DNA of 36,224 nucleotides from Pseudomonas sp. RIT-PI-AD (GCF_025642785.1 NZ_JANZKU010000034.1:1-36224), one strand, 5' to 3'; numbered from the stretch's first letter, positions 7,701 to 18,249 are shown. Made by a program: numbers and translations. The notes: generated from the letters alone by a model not told the origin.

Positions 7701-8579
7701 ATGCATGCTACCGTAGAGCGACGTTCGTCTCTAGCTCAGTTGAAAGGGCTCTTGACCCTGATGCGTCCTCGGCAATGGGTGAAGAACGGTTTCGTTTTCG
7801 CCCCTTTGCTGTTCACCGGCGAGTTCCTCCAGAGCGGCTCGATCCAGCGCGTGCTGCTCGCCACCCTGCTGTTCTGCGTGGCCTCCTCGGCCACCTACAT
7901 CGTCAACGACCTGCACGACATCGAGCGCGACCGCCGGCATCCGAAGAAGTCGCGCACCCGCCCGTTGGCGTCCGGTCTGGTCACCCCCCTGCAAGCCCTG
8001 GTCCTGCTGGTGCTGCTTTATGCGGTGCTGGTCGCCGCCTGGTTCTTCGCGCCCTCGGTGATCCTGGTGATCCTCGGCTACATGCTGCTCAACCTGGCCT
8101 ATACCTTCGTGCTCAAGCACCAGCCGGTGCTGGACATCTTCACCATCGCCATCGGTTTCGTCCTGCGCGTCTACGCCGGCGCCATGGCCCTGGAAGTGCC
8201 GGTATCGTCCTGGATGTTCGTCACCACCCTGTGCCTGGCGCTCTACCTGGCCGCGGTCAAGCGGCGCCAGGAGCTGGCGAGCAGCGGCAGCGAAGGCCGC
8301 GAGGTGCTACGCCAGTACACGCCGGCGCTGATCGACCGCTATGCGGAGATGTCGGCCACCGGCGCGCTGCTGTTCTACAGCCTGTTCGTCATCTCGGCGC
8401 GGCCGGAAATGGTCATCACCGTGCCCTTGGTGCTGTACGGCCTGTTCCGCTACTGGTTCGTGGTGGAGTCCCACGGCGGCGGCGAATCGCCCACCGACGC
8501 GCTGCTCAGCGACTGGCAACTGCTGCTGACCGTGACGCTGTGGGTCGGGGTGAGCGCCTGGGCGATCTGGCCCCACTGA
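7701..8579 (+). CDS. UbiA-family polyprenyl-phosphate phosphoribosyltransferase (DPPR synthase type)
   Basis: The 292-residue polytopic protein has the UbiA aspartate motif NDLHDIERD (69-77), followed by HPKKSRTRPLASG. This closely resembles the NDxxDxxxDRxHPxKxxRPIAxG block of mycobacterial Rv3806c rather than that of menaquinone or ubiquinone enzymes. The second conserved region (AYTFVLKHQPVLDIFTIAIGFVLR) also follows Rv3806c. The predicted reaction joins PRPP and polyprenyl phosphate to give polyprenyl-phosphoryl-5-phosphoribose, the committed step to lipid-linked D-arabinose. About nine membrane helices are visible. AGGAG 10 nt upstream supports this ATG. It is divergent from gtrA-dprE1-dprE2, whose products act after it. 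Prenylation of a quinone precursor is the alternative, made unlikely by the KxxRP motif and the neighbours. Confidence 0.87.
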   Translation: MHATVERRSSLAQLKGLLTLMRPRQWVKNGFVFAPLLFTGEFLQSGSIQRVLLATLLFCVASSATYIVNDLHDIERDRRHPKKSRTRPLASGLVTPLQALVLLVLLYAVLVAAWFFAPSVILVILGYMLLNLAYTFVLKHQPVLDIFTIAIGFVLRVYAGAMALEVPVSSWMFVTTLCLALYLAAVKRRQELASSGSEGREVLRQYTPALIDRYAEMSATGALLFYSLFVISARPEMVITVPLVLYGLFRYWFVVESHGGGESPTDALLSDWQLLLTVTLWVGVSAWAIWPH

Positions 8580-8678
8580 GCCGGAATCCTGACCTTCGAC
8601 TGATCTCGCCTCGCCGATGCCGGCGGCCCGGAACCTCCGGCTCGCTCGCGTGGCTTCGCTCTTCCCCGGGGAAATTGA

Positions 8679-9095
8679 ATGGACCTTTCCTACCTGATCG
8701 CACCCTTCGCCGCCTGGCTGGTGGCCGGCTGCTGCAAGTTCGCGATCAACAGCCTCAAGGCGCGTCGCCTGGCGTTCGGCCTGATCGGCTACGGCGGCCT
8801 GCCGAGCAATCACAGCGCCATCGTCAGTTGCATGGCGACGCTGATCGCGCTCAAGGAGGGCATCGCCCATCCGGCGTTCGGCGTGGCGGTGACCCTGGCG
8901 TTCATCGTCATGCTCGACGCCAACAGCCTGCGCCGCCAAGTCGGGCGCCATGCCGAGGCGATCAACCGGCTGAACGCCGCCACCGGGGCCGCGACTGAAC
9001 TTCTACGCGAGCGCATGGGTCATTCCCGTCTGGAAATCGCCGCCGGCATCCTGACGGGTGCGTTGGTCGCCTGGCTCATCGATAGGGCGATTTGA
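8679..9095 (+). CDS. Divergent PAP2 family membrane protein (DUF212); candidate phosphoribosyl-lipid phosphatase
   Basis: The 138-residue protein has three or four membrane helices and the family signature GLPSNHSAIVSCMATLIAL (PSxHSA type), followed by VMLDANSLRRQVGRHA. DUF212 is a distant relative of PAP2 phosphatases; its members lack parts of the classic tripartite motif. In mycobacteria a PAP2 protein (Rv3807c) next to Rv3806c is assigned dephosphorylation of the 5-phosphoribosyl lipid, and this gene holds the equivalent place. It starts 99 bp after the ubiA-like stop, with GGGGAA just ahead of the ATG. The role is inferred from position and family; activity in this small family is not well established. 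Confidence 0.75.
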   Translation: MDLSYLIAPFAAWLVAGCCKFAINSLKARRLAFGLIGYGGLPSNHSAIVSCMATLIALKEGIAHPAFGVAVTLAFIVMLDANSLRRQVGRHAEAINRLNAATGAATELLRERMGHSRLEIAAGILTGALVAWLIDRAI

Positions 9096-9216
9096 TGATG
9101 GACGTTTGAGTGCGGCTGGGTTTGAATCCTCAGCCACTCGCGTCGGTCCGTGGGATTTCTTCATTTTTCGGCTCAAAAGCCACCCATAACAGCCAAGTTC
9201 AGGCGGAATCTCGACC

Positions 9217-11102
<1,886 letters not shown>

Positions 11103-11104
11103 GC

Positions 11105-12541
11105 ATGATCGTCCCCGTGATTCTGTCGGGCGGCGCCGGCACTCGCCTGTGGCCGGTGTCGCGCGAAGGCTGCCCGAAGCCGTTCCTCAAGATGCCCGAC
11201 GGGCAGAGCCTGCTGCAGAAGACCTACCAGCGCGCGGCGCAGGTCAGCCCGCGCGGCGACATCCTCACGGTGACCAACCGCGACTACTACTTCCAGAGTC
11301 GCGACGAGTTCCTCGCCGCGCAACTGCCCGGGCACCGGGGGCACTTCCTGCTGGAGCCGAGCGGGCGCAACACCGCACCGGCCATCGCCGTGGCCGCCCT
11401 CGCGGTGCGCGCGCTGCACGGCGCCGAAGCGGTGATGCTGGTGATGCCCTCGGACCACCTGATCCTCGACGCCGCCGGTTTCGCCCAGGCGACCCGAGAG
11501 GCCGCCGAAGTCGCCTCCCGCGGCTTCCTGGTGACCTTCGGCATCCGTCCGACGGCGCCCGAGACCGGTTTCGGCTACATCGAATGCGGCGAGAGCCTCG
11601 ATCTCGGCGACGCCTCGCGGGTGCGCCGCTTCGTGGAGAAGCCGAACCTGGAAACCGCCCGCGACTACCTGGAAAGCGGTCGCTACCTGTGGAATTCCGG
11701 GATGTTCTGCTTCACCGCCGGCAGCCTGATCCGCGAGCTCGAGGCCCATGCGCCGGAAATCCTCTGCCAGGCCCAGGCCTGCCTGGAGGCCAGCCCGGTC
11801 GTCGAGTCCGGCCCGTGGCTGATGCAGGAGCTGGACGCCGAGTGCTTCGCCGCGCTGCCGGACATCTCCATCGACTACGCGCTGATGGAGCGCTCCGAGC
11901 AGGTGGCGGTGGTCCCGGCCCGCTTCGACTGGAGCGACATCGGTTCCTGGAACGCCATGCGCGACCTGGTGGAGCCCGACGAGCAGCAGAACCGCGTGCT
12001 CGGCGAGGCGATCCTGATCGATACGCGCAACACCTACGTGCACAGCCAGGGGCGGATGGTCGCCACCGTCGGCATCGACAACCTGATCGTGGTGGACACC
12101 GAGGACGCCGTGCTGGTCGCCCACCCGGATCGTGTCCAGGACGTGAAGAAGGTGGTCCAGCAGCTCAAGTGCGCCGACCACCAGGCCTATCGCCTGCACC
12201 GCACGGTCAGCCGGCCCTGGGGCACTTACACGGTGCTGGAGGAGGGCAATGGCTTCAAGATCAAGCGCATCGTCGTGCGTCCGGGCGCCTCGCTGTCCTT
12301 GCAGATGCACCATCACCGCAGCGAGCACTGGGTGGTGGTGCGCGGCATGGCGCGGGTGGTCAATGGCGAGCGCGACCTCTACGTCAACGTCAACGAGTCC
12401 ACCTACATCCCCGCCGGGCACCGGCATCGCCTGGAAAACCCGGGCCTGCTGGAACTGGTGATGATCGAGGTGCAGAGCGGCGAATACCTCGGCGAGGACG
12501 ACATCGTCCGCTTCGACGACCAGTACGGCAGGGTGCCTTAA
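11105..12541 (+). CDS. wbpW: Bifunctional mannose-6-phosphate isomerase / GDP-mannose pyrophosphorylase
   Basis: The 478-residue type II enzyme has the nucleotidyltransferase motif GGAGTRLWPVSRE..PKPF near the N-terminus (9-27), the sugar-binding FVEKP and WNSGMF segments, and a C-terminal cupin isomerase domain with HHHRSEHWVVV (from about residue 402) and the PAGHRHRLEN segment. It turns fructose-6-phosphate-derived mannose phosphates into GDP-D-mannose. The first ATG after the gmd stop (11105) gives the standard N-terminus. Longer upstream frames run inside gmd out of frame. Its stop shares one base with wzm. Paralogues elsewhere in Pseudomonas (algA, wbpW/pslB types) are similar, so the symbol rests on the operon context. 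Confidence 0.93.
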   Translation: MIVPVILSGGAGTRLWPVSREGCPKPFLKMPDGQSLLQKTYQRAAQVSPRGDILTVTNRDYYFQSRDEFLAAQLPGHRGHFLLEPSGRNTAPAIAVAALAVRALHGAEAVMLVMPSDHLILDAAGFAQATREAAEVASRGFLVTFGIRPTAPETGFGYIECGESLDLGDASRVRRFVEKPNLETARDYLESGRYLWNSGMFCFTAGSLIRELEAHAPEILCQAQACLEASPVVESGPWLMQELDAECFAALPDISIDYALMERSEQVAVVPARFDWSDIGSWNAMRDLVEPDEQQNRVLGEAILIDTRNTYVHSQGRMVATVGIDNLIVVDTEDAVLVAHPDRVQDVKKVVQQLKCADHQAYRLHRTVSRPWGTYTVLEEGNGFKIKRIVVRPGASLSLQMHHHRSEHWVVVRGMARVVNGERDLYVNVNESTYIPAGHRHRLENPGLLELVMIEVQSGEYLGEDDIVRFDDQYGRVP

Positions 12542-13338
12542 TGGCCGTGGGCCTCGCCCGCGCGATATGGAACTACCGGGGTTTCGTCGCCGGCAGCGTC
12601 AAGCGCGAGTTCCAGTCGCGGTACCGCAACTCGCTGCTCGGCGGCGCCTGGATGGTGCTCAATCCGCTGGCGATGATCGTCGTCTACACGGTGATCTTCT
12701 CGCAGCTGATGAAGGCGCGCCTGCCCGGCGTCGACGACGGCCTGGCCTACAGCATCTACCTGTGCGCCGGCGTGCTCACCTGGGGGTTCTTTTCCGAGAT
12801 CATCGGCCGCAGCCAGTCGGTGTTCCTAGAAAACGCCAACATGATCAAGAAGCTCAGCTTCCCGCGGATTTGCTTGCCGCTGATCGTGGTGCTCAATGCC
12901 GGGGTGAACTTCGCCATCATCTTCGCGCTGTTCCTCGGCTTCCTCCTGGTGACCGGCAAGCTGCCCGGCCCGGCCCTGCTCGGGGTGTTGCCGGTGCTGG
13001 CGATCCAGGTGCTGTTCTCCATTGGCTTGGGAATCATCCTCGGCGTGCTCAACGTGTTTTTTCGCGACGTCGGGCAGTTCGTCGGCATTCTTTTGCAGTT
13101 CTGGTTCTGGTTCACCCCCATCGTCTATCCGCTGTCGGTCCTGCCGGACGCGGCGCGCGCGGTGATCGCGCTGAACCCGATGACGCCGGTGATCGGCGCC
13201 TACCAGACGATCTTCGTCTACGGCCGCTGGCCGGATTGGGAGAGCCTCTGGCCGGTCACGCTGATCGCTTGCGTGCTCTGCGTGCTGGGCATGCGCCTGT
13301 TCCGCAAGCGCGCCGGCGAAATGGTGGATGAACTCTGA
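12541..13338 (+). CDS. wzm: A-band O-polysaccharide ABC transporter, membrane subunit
   Basis: The 265-residue ABC-2 type permease has six predicted helices. Its N-terminal amphipathic region contains the KREFQSRYRNSLLGGAW segment, typical of polysaccharide exporters (KpsM/Wzm/TagG family). It forms the inner-membrane channel that moves undecaprenyl-linked D-rhamnan to the periplasm. The ATG shares its A with the last base of the wbpW stop (TAATG), and its own stop shares one base with wzt (TGATG), so the two transporter subunits are translationally coupled. The frame stays open far upstream inside wbpW, but that part is out-of-frame Arg/Pro/Gly-rich sequence, so it is not part of the gene. 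Confidence 0.94.
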   Translation: MAVGLARAIWNYRGFVAGSVKREFQSRYRNSLLGGAWMVLNPLAMIVVYTVIFSQLMKARLPGVDDGLAYSIYLCAGVLTWGFFSEIIGRSQSVFLENANMIKKLSFPRICLPLIVVLNAGVNFAIIFALFLGFLLVTGKLPGPALLGVLPVLAIQVLFSIGLGIILGVLNVFFRDVGQFVGILLQFWFWFTPIVYPLSVLPDAARAVIALNPMTPVIGAYQTIFVYGRWPDWESLWPVTLIACVLCVLGMRLFRKRAGEMVDEL

Positions 13339-14582
13339 TGGGCAGCATTCGTGTCGAGGGCCTGGGCAAGGCCTACAAGCAATACCCGACCCGCTGGGCG
13401 CGCCTGCTGGAGTGGTCGCTGCCGTTCTCGAAGCCGCGCCATCAGCTGAAATGGGTGCTGCAGCAGATCGATTTTCGCGTCAGCCCCGGCGAAGCCCTGG
13501 GCATCATCGGCATCAACGGCGCCGGCAAGAGCACCCTGTTGAAGATGATCACCGGCACCACCCAGCCCACCTGCGGGGAGATCGCCATCGAAGGGCGGGT
13601 CGCCGCGCTGCTGGAACTGGGGATGGGTTTCCACGCCGACTTCACCGGGCGGCAGAACGTGTTCATGGCCGGCCAGCTGCTCGGCCTGAGCATGGAAGAG
13701 ATCGCCGCGCTGATGCCGGAGATCGAGGCCTTCGCCGAGATCGGCGACTACATGGACCAGCAGGTGCGCACCTACTCCAGCGGCATGCAGATGCGCCTGG
13801 CGTTCAGCGTGGCGACCGCGCGGCGTCCGGACGTGCTGATCGTCGACGAGGCGCTGTCGGTGGGCGACGCCTATTTCCAGCACAAGAGCTTCGATCGCAT
13901 CCGGGCCTTCCGCAAGGCGGGCACCACCCTGCTGATCGTGTCCCACGACCGGCAGGCGATCCAGTCGATCTGCGACCGGGCGATCCTGCTCGACCACGGC
14001 CGCCTGGCCCTGGAGGGCGCGCCCGAGGAAGTCATGGACTTCTACAGCGCCATGCTCGCCGAACGCGAGCAGCAGACGGTGCGCCAGGAGCGCCTGGACA
14101 ACGGCAAGGTGCGGACGATTTCCGGCACCGGCGAGGCGGGCTTCGTCGACATCGCCCTGGTCAACGCCCAGGGCCAGCGTATCGACGTGGTCGAGGTGGG
14201 CAGCGAGGTGACCCTGCAGGTCACGGTCGAGGCCAAGGTGGCGGTTCCGCGGCTGGTGCTCGGCTTCATGATCAAGGACCGCATGGGCCAGGCCATCTAC
14301 GGGATCAACACCCACCGCCTGGGACGCGCCCTGGAGCGCGTCGAGGCGGGCGAGCGGATCGTCTATTCCTTCGCCTTCCGCGCCGCGCTGGGCAAGGGCA
14401 ACTATTCCATCGCCCTGTCCCTGTCGCGCTTCGACTCGCACCTGGACACCAATTACGAATGGCGTGATTTCGCGTTGGTCTTTCATGTCATCAACATCAA
14501 ACAGCCCGATTTCGTCGGTTGCGCCTGGCTGGATTCCCAGCTGACGATCGAGCGCGACGCCGAACACATCGCGGTTCTTTAG
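13338..14582 (+). CDS. wzt: A-band O-polysaccharide ABC transporter, ATPase with C-terminal substrate-binding domain
   Basis: The 414-residue protein has Walker A GINGAGKST (58-66), signature YSSGMQMRL (146-154), Walker B VLIVDEA (166-172) and the switch His (IVSHD). From about residue 255 a beta-rich C-terminal domain follows, as in Wzt proteins that recognise a capped O-chain end. It powers export of the rhamnan through Wzm. The length is close to that remembered for P. aeruginosa Wzt. The C-terminal domain implies that export depends on recognition of a feature of the glycan, possibly a terminal modification. No chain-terminating methyltransferase or kinase lies inside the operon. Confidence 0.94.
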   Translation: MGSIRVEGLGKAYKQYPTRWARLLEWSLPFSKPRHQLKWVLQQIDFRVSPGEALGIIGINGAGKSTLLKMITGTTQPTCGEIAIEGRVAALLELGMGFHADFTGRQNVFMAGQLLGLSMEEIAALMPEIEAFAEIGDYMDQQVRTYSSGMQMRLAFSVATARRPDVLIVDEALSVGDAYFQHKSFDRIRAFRKAGTTLLIVSHDRQAIQSICDRAILLDHGRLALEGAPEEVMDFYSAMLAEREQQTVRQERLDNGKVRTISGTGEAGFVDIALVNAQGQRIDVVEVGSEVTLQVTVEAKVAVPRLVLGFMIKDRMGQAIYGINTHRLGRALERVEAGERIVYSFAFRAALGKGNYSIALSLSRFDSHLDTNYEWRDFALVFHVINIKQPDFVGCAWLDSQLTIERDAEHIAVL

Positions 14583-14597
14583 GGGAAAAAATCAGAA

Positions 14598-15992
14598 ATG
14601 CGGCTGTTGATCGAATGCACGTATGTGTATGACCACCCCAACGACAACTCGGGTATCCAGCGGGTCGTGCGCAATATCGTCAACAATCTGGACGCGGTGA
14701 ATAGCGATGTGCCCTGTATCCCGGTCATCCTGAAGAACGACAAGGTCTATGGCGTCAGCAGCCTGAGCCCGTCGAAGAGCAGTATCTCCAACCTGCAAAG
14801 CTGGCTCTCCCATCAGCACGCGCGGCTGTCGCGCCTGCGTCACCGGGTCTGGCAGTATCAGGCGCGCCGCGAGCGCAAGTGGCCGTTCCACGATTCGCCT
14901 TTCCTGCGCGTCTTCCTCGGCCTGGCCTGCCGCGCCTTCAGCCTGGCGCTGGCCCTGCCGCAGAAGGCGCTGGCGCAGATTTCCCTGCGCTACGTCGACA
15001 AGGCCCGCGCCAACGAGATGGAATACCTGCCGGGCGACGTGCTGGTACTGCTCGATTCCTCCTGGCACGCGGATTTCTTCCCGGTGGCCGAGCGCCTCAA
15101 GGCCCAGGGCGTGTCCATCGTCTCGGTGATCTACGACCTGATCCCGCTGACCCATCCGCAGTTCTGCGACGACGGCCTGGTGCGGGTGTTCCAGCACTGG
15201 TTCGACTGGATCGCGCGGACCGCCGACGGCTTCATCTCGATTTCCCAGACCATCAGCGACCAGGTGCGCCAGGAAGCCCAGTGGCGCCTCGGCCGCGACG
15301 TGGCCGCCGAGCGCTGGTTCGACTACTTCCACCTGGGCAGCGAACTCGACCTGATCAACGAGAAGGCGGTGGTGCGCCACGACGTGAAGCGGATGTTCAA
15401 GAATCGCTCGGTGTACCTGATGGTCAGCACCGTCGAGCCGCGGAAGAACCACGTCTACCTGCTCGACGCGTTCGACAAGCTCTGGGCCGAAGGGGTGGAC
15501 GTGGCGCTGTGCATCGTCGGCAAGGTCGGCTGGAAATGCGAGAAGCTGATCGAGCGAATCAAGCAGCACCCGGAGCTGAACCGCCACCTGTTCATGTTCA
15601 ACGACCTCAGCGATCGCGAACTCGAATACTGCTACCGCAACGCCCGTTCGCTGGTGTTCCCCTCCTATGTCGAGGGATTCGGCCTGCCGCTGGTGGAGGC
15701 CATGCAACGCGGCCTGCCGGCGATGGCCAGCGACATCCCGGTGTTCCGCGAGATCGGCGACGACGCCATGGCCTACTTCGGCCTGTCCGATCCCGAGTCG
15801 CTGTGCCGCCTGGTACGTCGTTTCGAAAGCACCGGCCAGTTCCCCTCGGTGGCGGGTTTCGCCGACTGGTCGTGGCTCACCTGGAAGGATTCCGCCAATC
15901 AACTGATCGAGCGGGTCTTGCGGCATACGCGGGAAAGCCGGCGCGAGGATGGGTCGGTGGTAGCCAGCCATGCCGTTATCGGTCGGTCTTAA
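14598..15992 (+). CDS. wbpX: A-band D-rhamnosyltransferase (GT4)
   Basis: The 464-residue GT-B enzyme has STVEPRKNH (277-285) and the GT4 EX7E motif E359/E367 in FPSYVEGFGLPLVEAM. It is one of three GT4 enzymes that assemble the D-rhamnose trisaccharide repeat on the cytoplasmic face. Residues 100-130 include a hydrophobic amphipathic stretch that could bind the membrane. The gene begins 15 bp after wzt with AGGGGA ahead of the ATG, the widest gap in this operon after rmd. Its first 200 bp use more A/T than the rest. The 3' end overlaps wbpY by 23 bp. The assignment among wbpX/Y/Z follows gene order and length. Confidence 0.9.
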   Translation: MRLLIECTYVYDHPNDNSGIQRVVRNIVNNLDAVNSDVPCIPVILKNDKVYGVSSLSPSKSSISNLQSWLSHQHARLSRLRHRVWQYQARRERKWPFHDSPFLRVFLGLACRAFSLALALPQKALAQISLRYVDKARANEMEYLPGDVLVLLDSSWHADFFPVAERLKAQGVSIVSVIYDLIPLTHPQFCDDGLVRVFQHWFDWIARTADGFISISQTISDQVRQEAQWRLGRDVAAERWFDYFHLGSELDLINEKAVVRHDVKRMFKNRSVYLMVSTVEPRKNHVYLLDAFDKLWAEGVDVALCIVGKVGWKCEKLIERIKQHPELNRHLFMFNDLSDRELEYCYRNARSLVFPSYVEGFGLPLVEAMQRGLPAMASDIPVFREIGDDAMAYFGLSDPESLCRLVRRFESTGQFPSVAGFADWSWLTWKDSANQLIERVLRHTRESRREDGSVVASHAVIGRS

Positions 15993-17112
15993 CGCCGCCA
16001 TACTGCGCGCGCCGCGCACGGGCATCGGCCATTACCTGAGCGAGCTGGCCACCGCGCTTTCCCGGCGCGAGGACCTGGACGTCAGCCTGTTCAGCGGTTT
16101 TCGCTGGCAGGACCGGCTGCCCCAGGCGCCGATGCCGGGGTATTCGCGCTGGAGCAGTCTGGTCAAGAAGGTGGTTCCGCAGGCCTATCGGTTGCGCCGC
16201 CTGGTGGAGCAGCGGCGCTTCGACGCCGGCCTGCGGCAGCGCGGGATCGCGCTCTACCACGAGCCGAGCCTGTGGCCGCTGGACTTCGACGGGCCGATGG
16301 TGATGACCTTGCATGACCTCACCCACGTGCATTTCCCGGAGACCCAGCCGCGCGATCGCCTGGCGGAAATCCAGCGTCACGCCGAGCGCAGCGTGCAGCG
16401 CGCGCAGCGGATCCTGGTCGACTCCCGGTTCGTCGCCCGCGAGGTGCGCCAACTCTATGGGCTCGCCGAATCCAAGGTGATCGTCGCGCCGCTGGGCTAC
16501 GCGCCGCGCTTCCACCCGCGCGAAGCGGAGAGCCTGCGCGCGCCGCTGCAACGGTTCGGGGTCAAGCCCGGCGAATACCTGCTGTGCGTGGGCACCTTGG
16601 AGCCGCGCAAGAACCTGCCGCTGGCGCTGCGGGCCTACGCGCGCCTGCCGGCCGCCGTGCGCGCCCGTTTCCCGTTGCTGATCGCCGGGATGCCGGGCTG
16701 GGGGCTGGATAGCCTCGCCGATGCGTTGCCCGCGGCCCTCGCCGATGGACAGGTGCGGCTGCTGGGGTATCAGGACGACGAGGGGGTGGCGCAGTTGCTG
16801 GCCGGCGCCCGCATGCTGGTGTTCCCGTCCCGCTACGAGGGGTTCGGCTTACCGGTATTGGAAGCCATGGCCAGCGGTACACCTGTAGTATTGTCGTCCA
16901 GCTCGGCGCTACCGGAGGTGGCAGGGGACGCGGGTCGCTACTTCGCGGTGGACGACGACGCCGGATGCGCCGATGCGATGCGCCAGCTGATCGACGATGA
17001 ACCAGGCTGGCAACGCTGCCGGGCAGCGGGTCTGGGGCGTGCGGCCGATTTTTCGTGGCAACGCTGCGCCACGATCACGGCCGAGGCGTACCGACAGGCG
17101 ATGGAGAGTTAA
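15970..17112 (+). CDS. wbpY: A-band D-rhamnosyltransferase (GT4)
   Basis: The 380-residue GT-B glycosyltransferase has an N-terminal RTGIGHYLSEL segment, VGTLEPRKN (207-215) and EX7E residues E290/E298 in FPSRYEGFGLPVLEAM. It acts on undecaprenyl-linked rhamnan with WbpX and WbpZ, using GDP-D-rhamnose. The ATG at 15970 lies inside the last 23 bp of wbpX and gives the standard GT4 N-terminus. The stop shares one base with the wbpZ start (TAATG). The specific linkage made by each of the three enzymes cannot be read from sequence alone. Confidence 0.9.
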   Translation: MPLSVGLNAAILRAPRTGIGHYLSELATALSRREDLDVSLFSGFRWQDRLPQAPMPGYSRWSSLVKKVVPQAYRLRRLVEQRRFDAGLRQRGIALYHEPSLWPLDFDGPMVMTLHDLTHVHFPETQPRDRLAEIQRHAERSVQRAQRILVDSRFVAREVRQLYGLAESKVIVAPLGYAPRFHPREAESLRAPLQRFGVKPGEYLLCVGTLEPRKNLPLALRAYARLPAAVRARFPLLIAGMPGWGLDSLADALPAALADGQVRLLGYQDDEGVAQLLAGARMLVFPSRYEGFGLPVLEAMASGTPVVLSSSSALPEVAGDAGRYFAVDDDAGCADAMRQLIDDEPGWQRCRAAGLGRAADFSWQRCATITAEAYRQAMES

Positions 17113-18239
17113 TGCGCGTCCTGCACTTTTTCAAGACCTACCTGCCGCAATCGGTGGGCGGCATCGAGCAGGTGATCTACCAGCTCTGCAGGAACAGCCC
17201 CGCCCATGGCATCCGCAGCGACGTGCTGACCCTCAGCGCCGAGACCGAGCCGCGGACGCTGATCCATGACGGCCATCAGGTGCATCGCGCGCGTCTCGAC
17301 TTCCAGCTCGCCTCGACCGGGTTTTCCTTCGAGGCGCCCGGCCGCCTGCGCGAACTGGCCGCCGAGGTGGACATCGTGCATTACCACTTCCCCTGGCCGT
17401 TCATGGACCTGGCGCACTTCCTCACCGGCATGGACAAGCCGACGGTGGTCACCTACCACTCGGACATCGTTCGCCAGCGGGCTCTGCTGCGCCTGTACAA
17501 ACCGTTGATGCATCGATTCCTCGGCAGCGTCGACCGGATCGTCGCCACCTCGCCGAACTACCTGGAGACCAGCCCGGTTCTCAAGCACTACCGCGACAAG
17601 GTGCGGATCATCCCCATCGGCATCGACCGCGAGGGTTACCCGCCACCCGAGGCGCATCGTCTGGCGCACTGGCGCCAGCAGGTTGGCGAGCGGTTCTTCC
17701 TGTTCGTCGGGGTGATGCGCTACTACAAGGGGCTGCACATTCTGCTGGAAGCGCTACGGGGCACCGATTACCCGGTGGTGATCGTCGGCGCCGGACCGCT
17801 GGAACAGCAGTTGCGCAACCAGGCGGCGGCGCTGGGCCTGACCCGGGTCCTGTTCCTCGGGCGGATCGCGGAAGAGGACAAGGTCGCCCTGCTGAAATTG
17901 AGTAGCGCGATCGTTTTTCCGTCGCACCTGCGCTCGGAAGCCTTCGGTATCTCGCTACTGGAAGGCGCGATGTTCGGCAAACCGATGATTTCCAGCGAGA
18001 TCGGCACCGGCACCAGCTACATCAACATCCATGGCGAGACGGGATTGGTAGTGCCGCCCAGCGATCCGGACGCCTTCCGCGAAGCGATGGCTTTCCTCTG
18101 GAACAATCCGGCCGAGGCCTCGGCGATGGGCGCGCGCGCAGAGCAGCGCTACGAACACCTGTTCACCGCGGCGGAAATGGGCTTGCAGTACGCGAGCTTG
18201 TATCGGGAGTTGCTGGCCAGCAAGCGAAAGACCCGGTGA
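17112..18239 (+). CDS. wbpZ: A-band D-rhamnosyltransferase, proposed initiating enzyme (GT4)
   Basis: The 375-residue GT-B enzyme opens with MRVLHFFKTYLPQSVGGIEQ, has GVMRYYKGLH at 200-209 and EX7E residues E276/E284 in SEAFGISLLEGAMFG. In P. aeruginosa WbpZ is thought to add the first D-rhamnose to the lipid-linked acceptor; that role is from the literature, not from this sequence. The ATG at 17112 shares one base with the wbpY stop. An in-frame ATG at 17055 would add 19 residues lying within wbpY and lacks GT4 character. The last codons form the left arm of the operon terminator, with the stop in the loop. Confidence 0.92.
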   Translation: MRVLHFFKTYLPQSVGGIEQVIYQLCRNSPAHGIRSDVLTLSAETEPRTLIHDGHQVHRARLDFQLASTGFSFEAPGRLRELAAEVDIVHYHFPWPFMDLAHFLTGMDKPTVVTYHSDIVRQRALLRLYKPLMHRFLGSVDRIVATSPNYLETSPVLKHYRDKVRIIPIGIDREGYPPPEAHRLAHWRQQVGERFFLFVGVMRYYKGLHILLEALRGTDYPVVIVGAGPLEQQLRNQAAALGLTRVLFLGRIAEEDKVALLKLSSAIVFPSHLRSEAFGISLLEGAMFGKPMISSEIGTGTSYINIHGETGLVVPPSDPDAFREAMAFLWNNPAEASAMGARAEQRYEHLFTAAEMGLQYASLYRELLASKRKTR

Positions 18240-18249
18240 GGTCTTTCGC
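18224..18249 (+). terminator. Hairpin at the 3' end of the A-band operon
   Basis: GCGAAAGACC (18224-18233) and GGTCTTTCGC (18240-18249) form a perfect 10-bp stem with the loop CGGTGA, which contains the wbpZ stop TGA. The downstream sequence (ATTTG) has only a short T run. The hairpin is encoded inside wbpZ and is the probable end of the operon transcript, perhaps also protecting its 3' end. Confidence 0.7.

Noticed and set aside
9114-9135. tRNA T-arm look-alike (GGTTTGAATCC inside GGCTG...CAGCC) upstream of rmd
   Set aside because: The T-stem does not pair fully, and no acceptor, D or anticodon arm can be placed around it, so it is not a tRNA or a convincing attachment-site remnant.
14592-16025. 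Long minus-strand open frame opposite wbpX
   Set aside because: It lies antisense to a GT4 gene with an intact EX7E motif; the product is His/Asp/Val/Gln-rich and has no known fold signature.
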